Below are positions 24,669 to 33,700 of a stretch of 37,632 bases of DNA, in pieces; the first letter of the stretch is position 1; each line of letters begins with the position of its first letter. This DNA is from an uncultured Bacteroides sp. (lineage in GTDB: Bacteria > Bacteroidota > Bacteroidia > Bacteroidales > Bacteroidaceae): contig CALUIQ010000224.1 in the NCBI GenBank assembly GCA_944320735.1, positions 1 to 37,632 of the forward strand. Direction: 5' to 3'. The notes beneath the pieces were generated by a model. The model did no database searches. It worked only from the letters and a program-made list of their open reading frames with translations, and had not been told where the DNA came from. Made by a program: the position numbers and the translations under genes.

Positions 24669-27587
24669 ATGAAAAAAGGAATTTTGAAAAACTGGTGGTG
24701 GGGCGTGCTGCTCGCCCTGCCGCTCTTTGCGCTTCCGCTGGCGGCGCAAGGCACGAACCTGCGTCCGCATCCGCGCCTGCTGATGACCGTGGAGGACGAG
24801 GAGCGCACCTTATTATTAATGAAGGAGAATCCGCAAGTGGCGGAACTGGCCGGGTACCTGAAGGCGCGGACGGACTCGATGGCCGCCCTGCCCCTGCTGC
24901 CTTACGAAATGGACAAGTACGGCAACATGCTCCATACGGCGCGGGCCTACGTGGACCGCTTGGGCAGCTTCGCCCTGGCTTACCGCCTTTACGGCGACTC
25001 CCGCTACCTGGACGCCGCGGGTGAGGCTCTGCTCTGCGTGTGCCGCTACCCGGATTGGGACCCGAAGCATTACCTGGACACCGCCGAGATGACTACCGCC
25101 GTGGCCATCGCTTACGACTGGCTGTACGACGCCCTGCCCGCCGCCACACGCAAGCTGGTAAAGGAAACCATTTACAAGAACGCCTTGAGCCGGGTGCTGA
25201 AGGAATACCGCACGGGCGGTCCGGGCAGTTGGGCGAAACGGGAAACGAACTGGAACGTGGTGTGCAACGCCGGCATGGTGATGGGGGCGCTGGCCGTGGC
25301 GGAGGACTATCCGCAGGTGGCGGACAGCATCTTGAAGAACGCCGCCCGCTATATGCCCAACTGCCTGAAGCATTTCGCGCCCGACGGCGTGTGCTACGAA
25401 AGCCCCGCCTACTGGGGATATACGGCCAGCTACCTGGCACTCTACCTGAAGGCGGTGGAAGACAACGGCGGAGACCGCTACGGCATCGGCCGGCTGCCGG
25501 GACTGGCACGCACGGCACGGTTCTACCGGAGCATCGTCCTGCCTTCGGGAAGAGTGTTCAACTATGGGAACTCCGGAGAAGGGAACGAAATCTCGCCCGC
25601 CTTCTTCCTCTTCAGCCGCTTGTACGGACAGCCGGAAGTGGCGGAATGGTACCGGGCCGAAGTGCGGCAGACGGTGCGGGGACGGGGCGGCTGGCACCAA
25701 CTGTTCTTCCTGTCGCTTCCCTGGTATGACACCGCTATGGCGGACCAAAGCACTCCTCGTCCCCGGCTGGAGGTGTTTCACAACCGCATCAACGACATCA
25801 TCGCCCTCAACGGCGACCGCAACACGCCGGGCTACGTCACCCTGCTGGCCAAAGGCGGGGAGCCGATGCAGGCGCACCAGCAACTGGACGGGGGGGCGTT
25901 CGTCGTGGAGAGTGACAGCGTCTGCTGGCTGGAAGACTTGGGTGCCGACGACTACAGCCTGCCGGGATTCTGGGACTATAAACCGGGCGGCAGGCGCTGG
26001 ACGTACTTCCGCAACAACAACTTCTCGCACAACACCCTCTCTGTCGACCGCCGGTTGCAGTATGCGGCAGGCGAGGCGTTCGTCTGCGAAGAGAAGCCGG
26101 ACGCCAAGCAACCTTACGCCCGGTTGGATATGACATCTTTATATAAAGGAACGGCACAATCCGTATTCCGCACGTTCACCTTGAAGGACGATCGCACCGT
26201 GGAAGTGAAGGACGAACTGAAGCCGACGGAAGGCGGACACACCGTGACCTGGAACGCCGTGACGAAAGCCCGTGTGGAGGTAAAGGGCAACCAAGCGCAC
26301 CTGACACGGGACGGGAAGCATTTCTATATGGAAATCACATCGCCCGCCGGAGTCGTGTTCCGCACGCACGAGGCGAAAAACACTTCTCCGCGGGAATATC
26401 CCATAGAAGGCGTTACGGTGATAGAGGCCGAATGCCCGGCCGACGGACCGGAAGCGGTGGTGACGGTACGCATGGGCAGCCGTCCCTTCTTCGCCATCGA
26501 CCACGGGCCGTACCTGCAGGAAGTGACCGCAGACGGGGCGACCTTCGCTTTCTCCACCTCCGCGCCGTCCTTCTCCTGCGTCGAGTTGGAAGAAGAAGGC
26601 AGCGGCCGGGCCACGAGACATACGGCGGGCAAACACGGATTGCGGGACGCCAACACGACCTTCTTCGGCATCCGTGTGGAGGGCTTGAAGCCGAACACCG
26701 CCTACCGGTATCGCCTGCACGCCAAGGAGATGAAGCGGTTCCGTCCCTATCAAGTGACCTTCGGCGACAGCGTGGCTACGCCGTGGTACTCGTTCCGCAC
26801 GGTGAATCCCGGGCAAAAAGGCGGCTCCCTCTTCATCACGAGCGACATGCACTCCCGCCCGCAACTGCTGAAGCGGCTGCTGGAGGCCTGCGACTACCGC
26901 ACGTGTACCGCTTTCTTCTACGCCGGCGACATGATGAACTACATGGAGCGCGGGGGCGAGCATCCGTTCACTTCGTTCATCGATGCCAGTGTGGAGCTGT
27001 TCGCCACTTCCGTCCCTTTCGAGATGGTGCGCGGCAACCACGAGACACGCGGCGACCTGGCGCGCGTATTCCCCACTTACTTTCCCAAACGGGACGGCAA
27101 GATATACGGGAGCTATATGCTGGGCGACGTGATGGTCATCATGTTGGACAGCGGGGAAGACAAGGCCGACACGCATCCCGTCTACGCGGGGCTGACGGAT
27201 TTTGACGGCTACCGTACGGAGCAGGCCCGGTGGCTGCGGCAGCTGGTGAAGAGCAAGGCGTTCAAGAAGGCGCGTTACCGCATCGTCATTTCCCACTTCC
27301 CGCTTGTGATGGGGGAAAGGTGGCGGGAAGAGAACACGTGGCACGGCTGGCGGGATGCCTGCGAGAAGTTCCTGCCTGTCCTGAACAAGGCGGATATTGA
27401 CTTGGTCGTATCGGGCCACACGCACCGCTTCTATTTCCACGAGCCGGGTGAAGCCGGCAACCGCTTCCCGGTGCTGGAGCAAGGGCATAGCTGCGCCACA
27501 CGCATCGACCTGAAAGACGGAAACATTCACCTCCGTGTCATTGACAAGGACGGAAAAAACTTGTTTGAATGGACAATGGACAATTAG
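24669..27587 (+). CDS. Fusion: heparinase II/III-like lyase + purple-acid-phosphatase-like metallophosphoesterase
   Basis: The 972-residue exported protein (signal peptide ending PLAAQG) joins two enzymes. Residues about 40-600 are a heparinase II/III-type polysaccharide lyase: an alpha/alpha toroid with RETNWNVVCNAGMVMGALAV and CYESPAYWGYTASY, then a beta-sandwich with MQAHQQLDGGAFVVES and NNFSHNTLSVD. Residues about 609-715 match the FN3-like N-domain of purple acid phosphatases (DHGPYLQEVTADGATFAFST, GLKPNTAYRYRL). Residues 720-960 hold the metal motifs: Asp726-x-His728, GDxxY (Asp754), GNHE (Asn790-His791), SHF (His876) and GHTH (917/919). No frameshift is needed, and sequence quality looks even across the joint. 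The lyase would make unsaturated uronic ends for GH88. The phosphatase substrate is unknown. Confidence 0.85.
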   Translation: MKKGILKNWWWGVLLALPLFALPLAAQGTNLRPHPRLLMTVEDEERTLLLMKENPQVAELAGYLKARTDSMAALPLLPYEMDKYGNMLHTARAYVDRLGSFALAYRLYGDSRYLDAAGEALLCVCRYPDWDPKHYLDTAEMTTAVAIAYDWLYDALPAATRKLVKETIYKNALSRVLKEYRTGGPGSWAKRETNWNVVCNAGMVMGALAVAEDYPQVADSILKNAARYMPNCLKHFAPDGVCYESPAYWGYTASYLALYLKAVEDNGGDRYGIGRLPGLARTARFYRSIVLPSGRVFNYGNSGEGNEISPAFFLFSRLYGQPEVAEWYRAEVRQTVRGRGGWHQLFFLSLPWYDTAMADQSTPRPRLEVFHNRINDIIALNGDRNTPGYVTLLAKGGEPMQAHQQLDGGAFVVESDSVCWLEDLGADDYSLPGFWDYKPGGRRWTYFRNNNFSHNTLSVDRRLQYAAGEAFVCEEKPDAKQPYARLDMTSLYKGTAQSVFRTFTLKDDRTVEVKDELKPTEGGHTVTWNAVTKARVEVKGNQAHLTRDGKHFYMEITSPAGVVFRTHEAKNTSPREYPIEGVTVIEAECPADGPEAVVTVRMGSRPFFAIDHGPYLQEVTADGATFAFSTSAPSFSCVELEEEGSGRATRHTAGKHGLRDANTTFFGIRVEGLKPNTAYRYRLHAKEMKRFRPYQVTFGDSVATPWYSFRTVNPGQKGGSLFITSDMHSRPQLLKRLLEACDYRTCTAFFYAGDMMNYMERGGEHPFTSFIDASVELFATSVPFEMVRGNHETRGDLARVFPTYFPKRDGKIYGSYMLGDVMVIMLDSGEDKADTHPVYAGLTDFDGYRTEQARWLRQLVKSKAFKKARYRIVISHFPLVMGERWREENTWHGWRDACEKFLPVLNKADIDLVVSGHTHRFYFHEPGEAGNRFPVLEQGHSCATRIDLKDGNIHLRVIDKDGKNLFEWTMDN

Positions 27588-27736
27588 CAATTTTGTATAG
27601 TGTAAATGGGAATTTAGCGGGGCGAAGCCCCGCTTGAATGAAGAATTAAGAATGATGAATGAAGAAACTCTCCTCCTTCCGGAAGAAGGGGAGTTGATTA
27701 CCCTAATTCTTCATTCTTAATTCATCATTCTTCATT
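27574..27736. repeat. Word repeats and hairpins between the lyase and GH2 genes
   Basis: TGGACAATGGACAATTAG overlaps the lyase stop codon. A GC hairpin AGCGGGGCGAAGCCCCGCT follows at 27616-27634 without a U run. Inverted arms of GAATGAAGAATTAAGAATGATG type follow at 27636-27664 and 27705-27736, with an inner GGAAGAAGG hairpin. No operator module is seen. Confidence 0.7.
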
Positions 27737-27762
27737 TAATAGATAAATTATCATTTAAAAAG

Positions 27763-30720
27763 ATGAAAACGATTTTATGGGGCAGCCTCGTCTGCCTGAC
27801 GATGGGACTCAACGCGCAGACCGTCTCCACGTTCGAGGCGCGTTACTTCACCTCGGACGCCCGAGCCGACGGTGAAACCGATTTCCACGGGGAGACGGAA
27901 TGGATGAACTTGGAGCAGCGGGTCGATTTCCTTAATGCTTACGCCGATTACGCGGCAGATTTTTGGCGAAATCCGAATTTGGACATCCCGCTGTTGGAAT
28001 CGGAAGATGTAAACGGCACGCTGCAGGGTATCAAACCTATGCCAGGCACAAACGTCCGCCGCACCATCCGGCTGAACGGATGGAAGGCGTACGGCTATTC
28101 CGCTGAAAAGGAACGGCAGAAGAAGAAAATGCGCGGACGGTGGGAACAGGGTGCGGGGAGCAAGGTGGAAGCGGGAAGGCTCCGGCTGAACAGTAACGGC
28201 ACCGTCCGCCGGGCAGTGGCGGAAACCGACTGGCGCTTCCGGTTGCATATCGATGCGGAGCGCACGGAGGAATCCCGCTTTGGCATCCTGCTGAACCGGC
28301 ACGGGCAAAACCTGTTGGCCGCCCGGTGGGAGAACGGGAGTGTCAGCCTTGTCTCCGGTCCGCACGTCCGGAAAGTGGCGTTGGGCGCAAGCGGGGAACG
28401 GCATCTGGAACTGTACGGCGATTTCCCGAACCGCCGTTTCTTCTTGACCGTCGATGGGGAAGTAAGCCTGGAATGTCCGATGGACACGGCTTCCGCGGCT
28501 TCCTTCGACCAACTGGAACTGGTCTCCACCGAGGGCGTTACGCAGGTGGATAACCTCCGGCTGTACGCCTTTGTCCGCGATACGGCCAACGCGCACACGC
28601 CGTTCCGCACGTCCTTGCTCCTCAACGAGGATTTTGACGACATCCAGCCCATGGACGGATGGGCTTCGCCGGATTATGATGACTCCCGTTGGAAGACCGT
28701 GGACCTGCCTTCCGTCCACGGCGGACTGGCGGAGAAAGGCGAAAGCTATTTCCTCCGGAAGAAGCTTCGGGTAGACGATTTCGCCCGCGCGGTTCTGAAG
28801 CTGGAGACGTTGGATCCCGGAGGAGAAGTCTGGGTGAACGGCCGGCCCGTCGCCGTTGTTAACGGCCGGCACCCGCAGGAACTGGAAGTGACGGAATACC
28901 TCCAACCACACCGGGAAAACGTCATCGCCGTAAGGGTGAAGCCCTACAAGGCGCGCCACCAGATGCTGCACTCGCCTTCCGACCCCTATATCGGCTGGCT
29001 CTTGGGGCGGGCTGAACTGGTGTTGACCAACCGCTGTATGATAAAGGGCGTTTACGCGCACACTTCGTCCATCGGTGCGGACGAGGCGATGCAGCGCAAC
29101 CGCATCGTCCTGCAATACAACGGCGTGGAGTATTACGAAGGCAGCGTCGAAGTGAACTATTACCCTTGGTTCCCCACCGAGGGCGTGAAAGCCGCCGGCT
29201 TCCGGAAGGACATTCAGGTAAGACCCTCCATCGACAATGACGTTGTGTTGGATTTGTCCATCCCCCGGCCGGAGTTGTGGCAGACGGACAGCCCGCACCT
29301 GTATAAAGTAGAAGTCATCTTGAGGGACAAGGACGGGCGTGCCGTGGATGATTTCGTCACGACGACCGGCATCCGTACCTTGTCGCAGAAAGACGGGAAA
29401 CTATATGTCAATGGCCGGGCCGAGATGCTGAACGGCGCGCAGATACTGGGCTATCGTCCTCCCATCGAGACCATCGCGAAGACCAACCGCTGCGTTTCCG
29501 GCGAGACAATCGTCAAGGACCTGCTGATGATAAAGAAGATGTGCGGCAACATGCTGCGCATCCATGTGCATGCCGAGAAAGACACCATCGACGGCATCAA
29601 CGACCCGCGCTACGCCGAGTATGCCGACCAGCTGGGTGTCTACCTGCTGTGGCAGACCGCGGGATGGGTGCGTGAGGGAGAAGCCTGGAACGTGGACTTT
29701 GAGGGCTATCCCAAATACATCCGGCAGGTGTACAACCATCCGTCCATCGTGATGTGGGAGGCCGGAAATCATCCCAACCGTTTCAAGAAACACGATGCCT
29801 CCGACTCGCACGACTATATGAACCGCATCTACCGCGTGATCAGCGGGGCCGACACCAGCCGGCTGATATCGCCCACTTCCTTTTGGGGACATACCCATTA
29901 TGGCAACTACGACGGAAGCCGCGACTACAAAGGCCGTCCGATGACTCTCAACCCGGTGCTGATGGAGAAGTTGATGACGCGCGGCAACCAGGATGCCTAC
30001 ACCGGTTACGGGGCCAAGTGGACACAGCTGCGCAAAGCACCCTACGCATGGGCGAAGTCGTGCCTCGATGCCCGTGACAAGGCTTTCTTCAACTTCGAGC
30101 ACGAAGAATCCGCCGCGCAACCCAACTGGGAACTGGCGCGGAAGGAACCCTGGTACGAAGTGCAGTCCTACGAGTGGGGCTATGAGGAAGGAAGCATCGG
30201 TCGGAAGCTGGACGCAAGCCAGTGGCGTGCCAGCCAGGCATTCCAAGCGTTCTCCGCATGGGAGTCGATGAAGAAGCAGATCCTTTTGGGGTACGATGGC
30301 TTTTCGTGGTGCAGCCTGGAGTCGGGCGCCAATATGTTTACCTACCAGAAGCCCTTGGTAGACGCCTTCGGTGTGCCCAAACTGGCATTCTACGCCAACA
30401 GGCAGGCTCTCGGGCGGATATGGGCGGCAAGCGACGATGTGGACGTGGTGTACGGGCCGCAAGATGAGGTTCGTCCCGTCATTTTCAACTTGGACGCTCC
30501 TTGCACGGCCGACCTGACCGTCGAGTTGAAGAACCGGAAAGGGAAGACCGTGACCCGGAAGCGGATGAAGGACATCCGTGTGGAAGGGTACGGCAGCGTG
30601 ACCCGCCTGGAAGCCTTCCGCCTCCGTCCCCGAGCCGATGGCGTGTATTTTATGGAGTACCGACTTGCCGTTCACCCCTCTGGCGATACTCCAAAGGAGT
30701 CAGTCCGTAACGGGCTTTGA
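27763..30720 (+). CDS. GH2-like glycoside hydrolase lacking the usual GNE acid/base
   Basis: The 985-residue exported protein (signal peptide ending GLNAQ) has an extra N-terminal region of about 300 residues. Part of it (about 150-280) looks like a concanavalin-type beta-sandwich. A GH2 architecture follows: sugar-binding domain (WASPDYDDSRWKTVDLPS, SYFLRKKLRV, VWVNGRPV), immunoglobulin-like domain (LWQTDSPHLYKVEV), and barrel (YVNGRAEMLNGAQILGYRPP, NMLRIHVHAEKD, HPSIVMWEAGNHPN, FFNFEHEES). The family acid/base, normally the Glu of GNE, is His670 here; Glu666 in WEAGN or another residue might substitute. Nucleophile candidates are Glu779 to Glu782. GH2 members cleave beta-galactosides, beta-glucuronides or beta-mannosides. 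The 3' end overlaps the convergent HTCS gene by 71 bp. Confidence 0.82.
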   Translation: MKTILWGSLVCLTMGLNAQTVSTFEARYFTSDARADGETDFHGETEWMNLEQRVDFLNAYADYAADFWRNPNLDIPLLESEDVNGTLQGIKPMPGTNVRRTIRLNGWKAYGYSAEKERQKKKMRGRWEQGAGSKVEAGRLRLNSNGTVRRAVAETDWRFRLHIDAERTEESRFGILLNRHGQNLLAARWENGSVSLVSGPHVRKVALGASGERHLELYGDFPNRRFFLTVDGEVSLECPMDTASAASFDQLELVSTEGVTQVDNLRLYAFVRDTANAHTPFRTSLLLNEDFDDIQPMDGWASPDYDDSRWKTVDLPSVHGGLAEKGESYFLRKKLRVDDFARAVLKLETLDPGGEVWVNGRPVAVVNGRHPQELEVTEYLQPHRENVIAVRVKPYKARHQMLHSPSDPYIGWLLGRAELVLTNRCMIKGVYAHTSSIGADEAMQRNRIVLQYNGVEYYEGSVEVNYYPWFPTEGVKAAGFRKDIQVRPSIDNDVVLDLSIPRPELWQTDSPHLYKVEVILRDKDGRAVDDFVTTTGIRTLSQKDGKLYVNGRAEMLNGAQILGYRPPIETIAKTNRCVSGETIVKDLLMIKKMCGNMLRIHVHAEKDTIDGINDPRYAEYADQLGVYLLWQTAGWVREGEAWNVDFEGYPKYIRQVYNHPSIVMWEAGNHPNRFKKHDASDSHDYMNRIYRVISGADTSRLISPTSFWGHTHYGNYDGSRDYKGRPMTLNPVLMEKLMTRGNQDAYTGYGAKWTQLRKAPYAWAKSCLDARDKAFFNFEHEESAAQPNWELARKEPWYEVQSYEWGYEEGSIGRKLDASQWRASQAFQAFSAWESMKKQILLGYDGFSWCSLESGANMFTYQKPLVDAFGVPKLAFYANRQALGRIWAASDDVDVVYGPQDEVRPVIFNLDAPCTADLTVELKNRKGKTVTRKRMKDIRVEGYGSVTRLEAFRLRPRADGVYFMEYRLAVHPSGDTPKESVRNGL

Positions 30721-33700
30721 AGCATTGGCGGAAGTAACGCAGGGAGCTGAAGCCGCATTGGTAGGCGATGTCCGTAATCTGCATGCCGGGTCGTGCCTTC
30801 AGCATCCCTTCGGCGTGCTCCAGACGGACTTTCAAGATGTATTCGTTGGGGGTCATCTGCATAAGCGCCTTTACTTTGTTGTAGAACGAGCTGCGCCCGA
30901 TGCCCAACTCGTGCGTCAGCCCGTCGGGATCCAGCGCAGGGTCGCCCAGCCGTTCCTTGACCAACTGTTCCAACCGCCTCACGAAACGGGCGTCGATGGG
31001 ATTCAACGTCAGCGGGGCGGCGGCCTCTTCTTCCGACAAAGCGGCCGAGGCCGACGGGGCACTCTCGAACTTGCGCTTCAGCAGCCGTCGGTTGCGCAGC
31101 AGGTTGGCGATGCTTCCCATCAGCAGCCGGCTGTTGAAGGGTTTTTCCACGTAGTCGTCGGCGCCGCATTGCATTCCCTCCATCTTGCTCTCGTCCGAGG
31201 TCAGCGCCGTCAGCAAGATGACCGGGATGTGGCACAAGTCGAAGTTGCTTTTTATCTTTCCGCACATTTCCGTGCCCGACATCACCGGCATCATCACGTC
31301 GCTCACGATCAAGTCCGGACGTTCGTCCAACGCCTTTTCGTATCCCTGCTTCCCGTCCATGGCGATGGCTACCCGGTAGAGCGGTGAGAGCAAGTCCACC
31401 AACGCCTGTAGCAGTTCCTCGTTGTCCTCCACCAGCAGGAGGGTGCTCTTGCGGGGCTCGTCCGTTTCCTCTTCCCCGCCGGCGGTTCCCTCCGCTTCTT
31501 CTTTGCCCTTGGGCTCGTCTGCAGCCGGCTGGGGGAAAACTGTCCGGACGCAGGCCTCGACGGGTGTCGCCGTCATCGTGGCGTAGTCGTCTTGCCCGAA
31601 CGGGTTTTCTTTCGGGAGGCTGACGCTGAAGATGCTGCCGTAGCCCAAGGCGCTCTGCACGCCGATGGTGCCGTGGTGCATCTCCACCAGTCCCTTGGCC
31701 AATGCCAGCCCGATGCCGCTGCTGGGCGACGACGTTTTGGCGTTGGCCTGGTAGAAGCGGTCGAAGATGTAGGGGACAGCCTCCGGCGGGATTCCCTCCC
31801 CGCTGTCGGTCACTTTTATTTCAATCCGCTCTCCCTTGTCGGCCACCCACATTTCCACCACCCCGTCCTCGGGCGTGTATTTCAAGGCGTTGGACAACAG
31901 GTTGGTGAACACCTTCCGCAGTTGCGCGGGGTCGAACCAGCAGGGCAGCGCGTCGGCGTCCGCCCGGTACGTCAAGCGTATGTGCTGCAGCTTGGCTTGG
32001 TCTTGGAAGTCCTCGCAAACCTGCCGCAGGTAGCCGACGAGGTTCTGTCGCGCCACCTTCAGCGTCATCCTGCCTCGTTCCAGCTTCCGGAAGTCGAGCA
32101 ATTCCGATATCAGTTCCCTGAAGTGCGCCGCGTTCTTGTATATCCGTTGCAGCTTGACGCGTATGTGCGGCGCCATTCCCGCCGTTTGCAGCAGCGACTC
32201 CAGTTGGGTCATGATCAGCGTGAGCGGCGTGCGGAACTCGTGGGAGATGTTGGCGAAGAACTGCAGCTTGGCCTGTATCAGTTCCTCGTTCTTCTCCTTC
32301 TCCAGTTTCTCCTGCAGCAGCGATGCCCGCAGCCGTACCCGTGCCATCCGGTTGCGCGCCAGTAAGCCGCCGAAGCCCGCGCTTATCAGGGCATACAGCA
32401 CGTAAGCCCACCACGTGCTCCACCAAGGGGCGTTGATGACCACTTGCAAGGCCGTTTCGTTGTAGTTGCCGTCCGCCCCCGGTAGCCTTCCCCTTACGCG
32501 CAAGGTGTAGACGCCCGGATCGAGGTTGGTATAAACGATGTCCCGCATTTGTACGGTATGCCATTCCTTGTCGAACCCTTCCAGCCGGTATTCGTTGGCC
32601 CTCAGGTTGGTGTTCACGCCATACCCGTCCGAGGCGAGGGTGACTGCGATGTTATTCTCATTGTGCGCCAAGCTGATGCCCGACACGAAAGGCAGGGCCG
32701 CTTGCAAGATGCCATCGTCTGTATGGGCGGTCACCTGCCTGCCGTTCACGTGAAGGGTGGAAAAATACAGCCGGTGCCTTGCCGGTGTCTTGAACAGGGC
32801 GGAAAACGGGAAAGAAGTCACTCCGTTGCATCCGCCCGTCCATATCTCGTCGTCGCCGCTTATCAAGAGTCCGCATCCGTCGTTCAGCGCGTCGAGGTGA
32901 AGCCGTGCGTTGGCATCCACTATCCGGGTGTCTCCGCAGTCGGGGCTGTAGCACAACACGCCCCCGTCGGTCAGCAGGAACAGGTGGCCCGCCTTGTGGA
33001 ACTTCATTTGGTAGATGTAGTCGGCATCGGGCAGCAGGCAGCGGACAAACTTGTCCTTCGTCTCGTCCCACCGGTAGAGGCCGGAGCCCGATGTCCCGAG
33101 GTAGATTTCTCCGCGGGGGCTTTCCGCCATTTTCGCGACCATGAAACGCCCCATGCCGCTTGCTCCCAACGGGTAAACCCGGGCGGCTTTCTGCCCCGGA
33201 TCCTTCCGCAGCACGTCTTTCGCGCGCGAAACCCACACCCTCCCCTTGCTGTCTATGAAGAACGTCACGCCGTACGAGGCTCCGCCGTCGTGGGCGATGT
33301 CCACCCGGCCCGGCTCCCCCTCGCCGTTGCGGTGCATGCCGAAAAGCCCTTTCTCCGACAGGAGGTAGAGCGTGTCGCCCCGCAAGGCCATTTCAGAGAA
33401 AGACGTGCCCCATCGGGTGCCGTAATGGCGGACGTGGCCGGTGGCGATGTCGTAGCGCAGGAAGCCCTGCTTGTGCGTGCCGATGTACAGCCGGTCGCCT
33501 TTTTCATCGTAGGCGATGCATTTCAGGGTCCCGAAGGCCGTGCCGTCCTTTCCCGTCAGGTGGTGCGTAAACGCCCCCGTCCGCTTGTGGCGGCAGTTCA
33601 GCCCTCCTCCTTCGGTGCAGATCCAGATGTCTCCCCGCTTGTCTTCCACCATGTTCCCCACGTAGGGGTAGCTCAAGGCGTCGCGCTCCGAGTAGTACGT

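Noticed and set aside
26139..27590. Long minus-strand frame opposite the lyase-phosphatase gene
   Set aside because: The sense frame has clear enzyme motifs throughout; the antisense frame has none.
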